In this document: in pieces, positions 19,518-25,169 of the stretch
How the letters are laid out: every line of letters starts with the position of its first letter
Position numbering within the stretch: position 1 is the first letter of the stretch
IMG/VR virus record: IMGVR_UViG_3300023176_000042
Span: 1-25,169 of that record
Length of the DNA: 25,169 bases
From: a virus
Strand: one strand, 5' to 3'
The notes under the pieces: model-generated
Seen by the model: only the letters and a program-made list of their open reading frames with translations
The model's database searches: none
What the model was told of the DNA's origin: nothing
Program-made: the position numbers and the translations under genes

Positions 19518-20660
19518 ATGGCTCTTCCGCCAAGTGGTACATTAAGTCTGAGTGACATGGCTACTGAGTTTGGTGATAGCACGCCAAACTCGATGAGTGA
19601 GTTCTATAAAGGCGGTAGCCTTGTTCCAAGCCAAAAGATTGTTGATGCGACAGGTAGCAATCTTTCGACTCTTTCTGGCACATATGCCCCTAAATGGCAA
19701 GGCGGCAGTATTCCTAACAATTTGCAGGTTTACCAAGGTACGTCAGCAGAACCATCTTCGCGCAGCACCTTGGCTGGAGCGGATAGGTACTTGGCAAACG
19801 GAAGCCTAATCAGCGAGAGCCAGCCCGATAACTTGTATCCTACATTTACCAGTCAAAACAATGGAACATGGACTGCGCCATATGCAGGAACTGTTCACAT
19901 TATCTGTGTTGGTGGCGGGGCATCCAGTTCTTTTTGGGGCCGTGAAGGTGGCGACAACGGTGCTGGTGGTGGTGCTGTGTATGCTACAGCAACAGTTTCT
20001 AGCGGAGCAGTTTTAACATGGTATGCTGGTGGTATGCCAAGCGCGCAACCTTTGGGTTCAAATGACGGTTCTGGAAATGACGGTGGTTCAGGTGGTGGCG
20101 GTACGTCACGAGTTACTGGAACAAACAGTAGTGGGACGGATTTTACCGTAAGGGCTTTGGGTGGGCAGTATTCGCCTTTCTCTTGGATTTGGAATCAAGG
20201 CACATCCAGCGCATCACAAGTTAATAGCCGTAATAGAACGCTTGGCGGCCCTGCATATGCTACTGGTGGATGCACCGAAGTAGCGGCATATAGTGGTGCT
20301 GATGGTTTTTGGTGGGGTTCTGCTGGAACAACTGTTCCTAGCGGCTGGGGTGATTCTGCGTTGAACAGTCTTATTACAAGCACCACAACATGGAGCGGTC
20401 ACACCGCAAGTGGATACCGCAGTCATTCTGGTTACACAGATTTGTCACTAAACACTAGCACAGGTGTGCTGACTACTGGCAGTGGCGGCTGGGGGCAAGG
20501 TGGTCAAAAACAAGACACTAGCGATGGAGGCGGTTCTCTTGGTGCGCCGGGAGTTGTGTTTATTTGGATGGATCCAAAAGAATACCAAGCAATTAACGCT
20601 TCGGTTCCTACTTCTGGTACAATAACCATATCAGACTTCTATGGTGCGGAGGATGCCTAA
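19518..20660 (+). CDS. Tail fibre/adhesin with LPPSGTLSLSDMATEFG head and glycine-rich core
   Basis: The 380 residues begin LPPSGTLSLSDMATEFGDST and NSMSEFYKGG, a frequent fibre head ('SG.ISLSDI..EFG...P.SLSEYYRGG'). Residues 111-130 (FTSQNNGTWTAPYAGTVHII) and the following CVGGG, GGDNGAGGG and GGSGGGGTSR runs resemble the glycine-rich adhesin encoded at 17048. A variable middle has GGPAYATGG and FWWGSAGTT. The C-terminus PTSGTITISDFYGAEDA echoes the N-terminal SGTLSLSDM motif, a typical closing strand in these proteins. A full AGGAGG precedes the start, the best ribosome site of the cluster. It is therefore probably an abundant receptor-binding protein. The stop overlaps the next start. Confidence 0.8.
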   Translation: MALPPSGTLSLSDMATEFGDSTPNSMSEFYKGGSLVPSQKIVDATGSNLSTLSGTYAPKWQGGSIPNNLQVYQGTSAEPSSRSTLAGADRYLANGSLISESQPDNLYPTFTSQNNGTWTAPYAGTVHIICVGGGASSSFWGREGGDNGAGGGAVYATATVSSGAVLTWYAGGMPSAQPLGSNDGSGNDGGSGGGGTSRVTGTNSSGTDFTVRALGGQYSPFSWIWNQGTSSASQVNSRNRTLGGPAYATGGCTEVAAYSGADGFWWGSAGTTVPSGWGDSALNSLITSTTTWSGHTASGYRSHSGYTDLSLNTSTGVLTTGSGGWGQGGQKQDTSDGGGSLGAPGVVFIWMDPKEYQAINASVPTSGTITISDFYGAEDA

Positions 20661-22555
20661 TGCCTTTAACTAAGTTGCAGTTCCGACCAGGCGTTAATCG
20701 CGAAATCACCTCCTACAGTAACGAAGGCGGGTGGTATGATTGTGACAAAATTCGTTTTCGCTTTGGTTATCCTGAGAAAATGGGCGGCTGGGAAAAGTAT
20801 ATGCACACCACATATCTTGGGTCTGCTCGTTCATTGCATAATTGGATTGCACTAGACGGCTCCAACTATCTTGGCCTCGGCACTCACTTCAAATACTACA
20901 TTGAGGAAGGCGGTGCATTTAACGATGTTACGCCTATTCGAGAAACCACCGCCGCTGGTGACGTTACATTTTCCGCCACAAATGGGTCTTCTACGATCAC
21001 TGTCTCGGACACAGGGCATGGCTGCTTTGAGAATGACTTTGTAACGTATTCTGGTGCCGTGTCGCTCGGCGGAAATGTAACAGCAGACATTCTTAATGCA
21101 GAACATCAAGTTGTTAGCATAACTGATGCAGACACCTACACAATTTCTGTTTCTGTTACCGCAAACTCTTCTGATACAGGCAATGGCGGTTCAAGCGTTG
21201 TTGGTGCATATCAGATCAATGTTGGCCTTGATACCTCTGTTGGCGGCACAGGTTGGGGCGCAGGAACATGGGGTCGTGGCGGCTGGGGTTCAGCAGAACC
21301 TAGCGGCTTGACAACCACAAACGAAATCCGCCTGTGGTCACATGACAACTTTGGCGAGGATCTATTAATCAACCCAAGAGACTCAAACATCTACTATTGG
21401 GACAAGTCGAGCGGTCTTGCTACCCGCGCGGTTGAACTAAGCACGCTGTCTGGCACGCCAACAAGCGTTCCTCAAATTGCAAAGCAAGTTCTGGTTTCTG
21501 ATCAAGATCGGCATGTGATCGCATTTGGTTGTGATAATGTTGGCGCTAGTTCCTCGGCAACGCAAGGAGATGGGACGCAGGATCCGCTTCTTGTTCGTTT
21601 CTCTAGCCAAGAAAACCCACTTGATTGGTGGCCGACAGCGACTAACACTGCTGGAGATTTGCGACTTGGTTCAGGGTCAAAGTTTGTTCAAGCCGTTGAA
21701 ACAAAGCGTGAGATTATGATCTGGACTGATACAGCCTTGCACTCGATGCGGTTCATTGGCCCTCCCTTTACTTTTGGTTTACAGCAGTTATCTTCTGGCA
21801 TCACCATTATGGGGCCTCATGCGGCAGTAGCCACAGAAGATGTTGTCTTCTGGATGGGCATTGATAACTTCTATGTGTATTCTGGGCAAACACAACAGTT
21901 GCCATGTACGGTCAAAGATAAAGTATTCAATGACTTCAACCTGTCGCAGACGGACAAAGTCATTGCTGGGGTCAACTCAGAGTTTGGCGAAGTGACATGG
22001 TTCTATCCATCTGAGACAAACGCTGTTGCTAATGGTGGTACGGGTGAGAATGACCGTTATGTGACCTACAACTACATGGAAAAAGTTTGGTACTTCGGCA
22101 CACTTGAAAGAACTGCTTGGCTTGACCGTGGCACTCGCACTTATCCTGTTGGCGCAGGTGGTGGTTATCTGTACAACCACGAGTTTGGCTACAATGATGA
22201 TGGATCCGAAATGAACTCGTTCATCGAGTCAGCAACGATTGACATCGGTGACGGTGATAAATTTGCCTATATAAGCCGTGTTATTCCTGATCTGACGTTT
22301 GACGGCTCGGCGAATTTGAGCAGCCCACAAGCGACATTTACAATCAAGTCTCGTAATTTTCCTGGCGGCACGTTTAACTCTGACTCTGGGGACGTAATCC
22401 GCACCAGCACGTCTCCCGTTGAGCAGTACACAAATCAATTAAATGTACGTTCCAGAGGGCGGTCTTTTGCTCTGCGTGTAGAATCTGATGCACTTGGTAG
22501 CAAATGGAAGTTAGGAAGCCCTCGCATTGATTTAAGACAGGATGGTAAGCGCTAA
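20660..22555 (+). CDS. Tail hub/nozzle protein (P22 gp10-like tail accessory, T7 gp12-like)
   Basis: The 631 residues begin with the family signature FRPGVNREITSYSNEGGWYD then CDKIRFRFGYPEKMGGW. A FCCH-like beta domain is inserted at 101-180 (DVTFSATNGSSTITVSDTGH, then YTISVSVTANSSDT). A beta-propeller-like body follows: WSHDNFGEDLLINPRDSNIY, LVSDQDRHVIAFG, NPLDWWPTATNTAGDLRL, EIMIWTDTALHSMRFIGPPF, VVFWMGIDNFYVYSGQTQQL, YNYMEKVWYFGTLER. It ends DLRQDGKR. P22 gp10 and T7 gp12 form the closed end of short tails and hold fibres. Its place after the fibre cluster and before ejection proteins fits. It starts inside the previous stop codon. Confidence 0.8.
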   Translation: MPLTKLQFRPGVNREITSYSNEGGWYDCDKIRFRFGYPEKMGGWEKYMHTTYLGSARSLHNWIALDGSNYLGLGTHFKYYIEEGGAFNDVTPIRETTAAGDVTFSATNGSSTITVSDTGHGCFENDFVTYSGAVSLGGNVTADILNAEHQVVSITDADTYTISVSVTANSSDTGNGGSSVVGAYQINVGLDTSVGGTGWGAGTWGRGGWGSAEPSGLTTTNEIRLWSHDNFGEDLLINPRDSNIYYWDKSSGLATRAVELSTLSGTPTSVPQIAKQVLVSDQDRHVIAFGCDNVGASSSATQGDGTQDPLLVRFSSQENPLDWWPTATNTAGDLRLGSGSKFVQAVETKREIMIWTDTALHSMRFIGPPFTFGLQQLSSGITIMGPHAAVATEDVVFWMGIDNFYVYSGQTQQLPCTVKDKVFNDFNLSQTDKVIAGVNSEFGEVTWFYPSETNAVANGGTGENDRYVTYNYMEKVWYFGTLERTAWLDRGTRTYPVGAGGGYLYNHEFGYNDDGSEMNSFIESATIDIGDGDKFAYISRVIPDLTFDGSANLSSPQATFTIKSRNFPGGTFNSDSGDVIRTSTSPVEQYTNQLNVRSRGRSFALRVESDALGSKWKLGSPRIDLRQDGKR

Positions 22556-22785
22556 TGTCTTCTAATCAAATTGCACCGCCAAGACTACCTGATGCTCCAT
22601 TTGAGTATAGTCAGCCGTATATGCAGGACTTACTGCGTGCGCTTGAAACATTTATTCAGCAAGAGCGCAACCCAGGTGAATTGCGCGGCACAAGAATAAC
22701 ACTAACTGATCTTCCAACGTCATCGACAGGTCTTGAAACAGGAGCATTGTATAATGACGCAGGAACGGTTAAAATCGTCACATGA
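22555..22785 (+). CDS. Small tail-associated protein (76 aa)
   Basis: The protein starts inside the tail hub stop codon. PPRLPDAPFEYSQPYMQDLL and RALETFIQQERNPGELRG form a helical first half. The second half, TRITLTDLPTSSTGLETGAL then YNDAGTVKIVT, is a beta ending. I recognise the 'LP.AP.EY...YM..LLR.LE.YIQQ.RNPG.LR' plus 'NLPTS.TGLE.G.L.NDAG.VKIV' pattern from a common phage family without a name. The ending parallels that of the 71-residue product encoded at 3846. It is probably a tail component bound to the hub protein. Confidence 0.75.
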   Translation: MSSNQIAPPRLPDAPFEYSQPYMQDLLRALETFIQQERNPGELRGTRITLTDLPTSSTGLETGALYNDAGTVKIVT

Positions 22786-22793
22786 GGTAAAGT

Positions 22794-23630
22794 ATGGGTC
22801 TTAATCTTGGAGACATTCTGAAGGCAGCCGCGCCAGTTGTTGCGGGTACGCTATTAGGCGGGCCTGCTGGCATTCTTGCGGGGATCCCTGGACTTGGTGC
22901 GGTAGCGTCAAGCCCAGCGCTTTCATCTGCATTAATTAGCGGCTTAGGTGGTTTGGCATTTGGCCAAAAACCAAAGGATGCTTTGCGTTCTGCTCTTCTT
23001 GGCGGTATTGGTGGAGCGGCGTTTGGAGGCCAAGCGGCTGGTCAAGCGGCTGGTCAGACTGCTGTGACACCAAGCATGGCTGGTATGAACCCAGCAATTC
23101 AGAAGCGTGTTGCAGATGAAGCGGCGCAAAGAGCATCAACGGGGTCTGGATTTGGCGCATTCCGTGGCGTTGCCCCTGCGGCAAAAGGCGAGACAATGAG
23201 TGGTCAACTCCTTCAGAGCCTAGGCTATGCTGGAGAAGACAAAGGAAATCTTTTGTTTAAGATTCTGAATACTCGAATGGGCGAGGGTGTTGCGGCTGGT
23301 TTGTTGGCTCAATTGCTTGCGGGAGACGAAGAAGAAGAAGATTCTCGCGGCTCCTTTGAGCGCCGTCCTTATGGTTACGGCGGTCCTGGCGGTCAGATTG
23401 GCGGTATTAATTATATGGCTGACGGTGGTGAGCCTGACTATTTCCCTCGTAGAAATGGCGGGATTGACCCATCCGAGGGATCTGGAACGAAAGATGACGT
23501 TCCTGCTATGTTGATGGCTGGTGAGTTTGTGATGACCCGTGACGCTGTAAAAGGCGCAGGCAATGGCAACTTGCGTCAAGGCATCAATAAAATGTATGAT
23601 ATGATGGATGATTTCGAGAGGATGGCGTAA
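22794..23630 (+). CDS. Probable internal/ejection protein with VPAMLMAGEFVMT motif
   Basis: Residues 8-90 are Gly/Ala-rich and hydrophobic (AAAPVVAGTLLGGPAGILAG, ALRSALLGGIGGAAFGG) and could insert in a membrane. An Ala-rich helix (GMNPAIQKRVADEAAQRAST) and an acidic loop (DEEEEDS) follow. Residues 222-257 carry GGIDPSEGSGTKDDVPAMLM then AGEFVMTRDAVKGAG, a motif found in many phage internal virion and tape-measure-type proteins, followed by a helical end (RQGINKMYDMMDDFERM). Podovirus ejection proteins share such Gly/Ala-rich hydrophobic composition. The gene follows the tail hub gene, as ejection genes do in podoviruses. GAGGT precedes the start. Confidence 0.65.
   Translation: MGLNLGDILKAAAPVVAGTLLGGPAGILAGIPGLGAVASSPALSSALISGLGGLAFGQKPKDALRSALLGGIGGAAFGGQAAGQAAGQTAVTPSMAGMNPAIQKRVADEAAQRASTGSGFGAFRGVAPAAKGETMSGQLLQSLGYAGEDKGNLLFKILNTRMGEGVAAGLLAQLLAGDEEEEDSRGSFERRPYGYGGPGGQIGGINYMADGGEPDYFPRRNGGIDPSEGSGTKDDVPAMLMAGEFVMTRDAVKGAGNGNLRQGINKMYDMMDDFERMA
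23028..23063 (+). repeat. 12-base tandem repeat encoding GQAA
   Basis: GGCCAAGCGGCT, GGTCAAGCGGCT and GGTCAGACTGCT lie in tandem, giving Gly-Gln-Ala-Ala twice and Gly-Gln-Thr-Ala once. The first two copies differ by one base. It looks like a short recent slippage duplication inside the hydrophobic region of the ejection-type protein. Confidence 0.7.
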
Positions 23631-24562
23631 TGGCAGTCCAGACAGTAGAACAAGTACAACGCCTCGCCCCATACCTTGAGGGCTTGGAAAAGCGGTTGCT
23701 AGGCACCGCTTTCGGCACATTTGATGGTGAGACGCAAACAGCGCCAGGCATCCTAGACAAGCCTATTGGCCTTCCACAATATCAGGTAGCAGGCTTTGAT
23801 CCTCTTCAGCAGGCTGCACTTGATTATGCCCCTAGTCTCGTAGGGTCATATGCTCCATTTGTTGGCGGTGCGGCGGGTCAAACCTATGGCGCACAAGCGG
23901 CATTAGGTGCTGGTTTGGGCGCTTTGGCTGACCCAGCAGCGGCTTTGGCTCAGTATTACAATCCGTATACCTCTCAAGTTATTGACCAGACAATGGGTGA
24001 TATTGCTCGTGCTGGTGAGATGCAGCGCCTTGGCCTTGGTGCTAAAGCAGTTGGCGCAGGTGCTTTTGGGGGATCACGTCAGGCTATTGCAGAATCTGAA
24101 CTTGGTCGCAATGTTCTTGAGCAGCAGGCTCGTGCTGCTGGTCAGTTGCGTCAATCAGGCTATCAGAAGGCTCTTGAAGCCGCACAACGTGGCGCTCAAC
24201 TGATGGGTGGCCTTGGCCAAGCATTTGGCCAATTAGCAGGGACAACTGCTGATATTGGTCGCGTTCAATCTGAACTTGGCCGTGCTGACGTTGGCATGCT
24301 GACACAACTTGGTCAGATTGGTCAGTCTCAGCAACAGCGTATTCTTGAGGCTCAACGTCAGAACCTGCTTCAGCAGGCTCAGGAGCCATACACACGGCTT
24401 GAGATTGGTCAGCAGTTGCTAAAAGGTGTACCTAGCGCTGGTCTTGGCTCTACATTCAAATCCGCCACAACGCCACAGACCAATCCGTTCTTGGCTGGTA
24501 TTGGCGCATACACCGCCCTGCAAGGCATTCAACCTAGCGGTGGCGGTAGCGTATCGCAGTGA
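23630..24562 (+). CDS. Probable internal virion/ejection protein (helical, Gln/Ala-rich)
   Basis: The 310 residues begin with an amphipathic helix (QTVEQVQRLAPYLEGLEKRL), a PxGLPQYQVAGFDPLQQAAL segment and a Gly/Ala-rich stretch (AAGQTYGAQAALGAGLGALA). Residues 111-190 (NPYTSQVIDQTMGDIARAGE, then GAGAFGGSRQAIAESELGRN and LRQSGYQKALEAAQ) are a conserved block I recall from marine podovirus structural proteins in front of the largest internal protein genes. Helical Gln-rich parts follow (IGQSQQQRILEAQRQNLLQQ), then a Pro/Gly/Ser tail. It is coded between two other internal-type proteins and starts inside the upstream stop. It is probably ejected with DNA or forms part of the internal core. Confidence 0.7.
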   Translation: MAVQTVEQVQRLAPYLEGLEKRLLGTAFGTFDGETQTAPGILDKPIGLPQYQVAGFDPLQQAALDYAPSLVGSYAPFVGGAAGQTYGAQAALGAGLGALADPAAALAQYYNPYTSQVIDQTMGDIARAGEMQRLGLGAKAVGAGAFGGSRQAIAESELGRNVLEQQARAAGQLRQSGYQKALEAAQRGAQLMGGLGQAFGQLAGTTADIGRVQSELGRADVGMLTQLGQIGQSQQQRILEAQRQNLLQQAQEPYTRLEIGQQLLKGVPSAGLGSTFKSATTPQTNPFLAGIGAYTALQGIQPSGGGSVSQ

Positions 24563-24570
24563 GGTAAATA

Positions 24571-25169
24571 ATGGCTGATCAACGCCCTGTACTACCATTA
24601 ACATCAGGTATTGGTGCTGTAACGCCCACTGGCATTGACAGTGGGGAGCAGGCTTTTAGAAACAGAACTGGTCTTATTCAAGACTTTTTGTCTGGGATTG
24701 GCATGGGGTTTGGTCAAAATCAATCCGCTGTTCCTATGCAGAGTTTTGAAGATATTGAATATTCACAGCCAGAAAGAGCGCCAGATAGTTTTTCAATCAC
24801 TGACATCTTTAGCGGCATTTCACCTTCCACATCACCAAGCCTTTTAGATGTTGAGTCTGGGCTTTCTATTAGCCCTGATGATACTTCTATTATGGAAAGA
24901 AGGGCTGAAGAGGCTCGTTTAGCGCAGGCTCAGGCAGAAGCAGGTAAACGCCGCAAGGACATTATTGAAGGAATAGATGAAAAGACCGCAGCAAAAAAAG
25001 CAGCAGATGATGGCAGTGATACTGCCGTTGTTACAGGTGATGCACGGGAAAGCGCTATTCCTGACAGCGCTTCTGTCAAAGGCGCTGACACTCCAATCAA
25101 ACAAGCCACAGTAACGGCTCTTGATGAATATCTGAAGAGTGCGCGGCCTGGTGTAGCGCCTAAAGATTA
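24571..25169 (+). CDS. Internal virion-type protein, N-terminal part (3' truncated)
   Basis: An open frame starts at ATG 24571 after GAGGT and runs through the right end without a stop, giving at least 199 residues. The start is ADQRPVLPLTSGIGAVTPTG, then AFRNRTGLIQDFLSGIGMGF and an acidic, low-complexity section (SITDIFSGISPSTSPSLLDV). A charged helix follows (ERRAEEARLAQAQAEAGKRR, then DIIEGIDEKTAAKKAADDG). No enzyme motif is visible so far. Its position suggests the next member of the ejection block, perhaps a large protein since such genes in podoviruses often exceed 1000 codons. The identity cannot be judged from this part. Confidence 0.65.
   Translation, partial: MADQRPVLPLTSGIGAVTPTGIDSGEQAFRNRTGLIQDFLSGIGMGFGQNQSAVPMQSFEDIEYSQPERAPDSFSITDIFSGISPSTSPSLLDVESGLSISPDDTSIMERRAEEARLAQAQAEAGKRRKDIIEGIDEKTAAKKAADDGSDTAVVTGDARESAIPDSASVKGADTPIKQATVTALDEYLKSARPGVAPKD

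Noticed and set aside
11452-20660. Diversity-generating retroelement acting on a fibre gene
   Set aside because: No reverse transcriptase, no template/variable repeat pair and no C-type-lectin variable end were seen; the repeats are in-frame structural repeats.
1-25169. tRNA genes, integrase or lysogeny genes
   Set aside because: No cloverleaf-like segment and no recombinase or repressor-type protein was seen in any gene-sized frame.

Overview
The window is a stretch of the structural (late) region of a double-stranded DNA tailed bacteriophage, truncated at both ends. Every supported gene lies on the + strand and genes are packed with gaps of a few bases or with stop/start overlaps. There are no tRNA or rRNA genes, insertion sequences, integrase, CRISPR array or replication genes. 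The gene content is that of a podovirus-type virion: a scaffold and capsid block, T7/P22/SU10-like head-to-tail connector proteins, a P22 gp10-like tail-needle/nozzle hub protein and ejection-type proteins, with no sheath, tail-tube series or long tape measure. Many proteins resemble families I know mainly from uncultured marine phages. Host identity is an inference: a marine bacterium, possibly an alphaproteobacterium, since base composition looks intermediate rather than extremely AT-rich.

Layout. 1-327: end of a holin-like gene and a small unknown gene. 320-805: a phage-encoded GroES-like co-chaperonin directly before the head genes. 824-3716: scaffold, a conserved head-associated protein, a probable decoration protein and the major capsid protein. 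3717-3845: the only real intergenic region, with a terminator hairpin, an overlapping sigma70-like promoter candidate and a second hairpin. 3846-5102: three beta-rich small structural proteins. 5102-6275: a cluster of very basic Cys-containing mini-proteins plus a one-TM coiled-coil protein; a 47-codon gene at 5851-5994 is easily missed. 6272-8094: connector and adaptor proteins. 8104-20660: about 12.5 kb, half the window, of tail-fibre/adhesin genes and their small partner genes. They include two fibres ending in self-cleaving S74 chaperone domains, one of which carries 51 tandem 17-residue YadA-head-like repeats, a polyglycine-rich adhesin, and a protein built of ten 20-residue repeats that I cannot assign to a family. 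20660-22785: tail hub protein and a small trailing gene. 22794-25169: probable internal/ejection proteins, the last one cut by the window end.

How it fits together: the scaffold, the capsid protein and the co-chaperonin (with host GroEL) would build the head. The connectors and gp10-like protein would close the head and form the short tail. The fibre cluster would provide receptor recognition, and the Gly/Ala-rich 3' proteins probably enter the cell with DNA. Many genes start inside the stop codon of the previous one (TAATG), which suggests translational coupling to hold virion protein ratios. The most notable items are the co-chaperonin, the extreme fibre array with the 51-unit repeat protein, the 20-residue repeat protein, and the overlapped terminator/promoter between head and tail genes.
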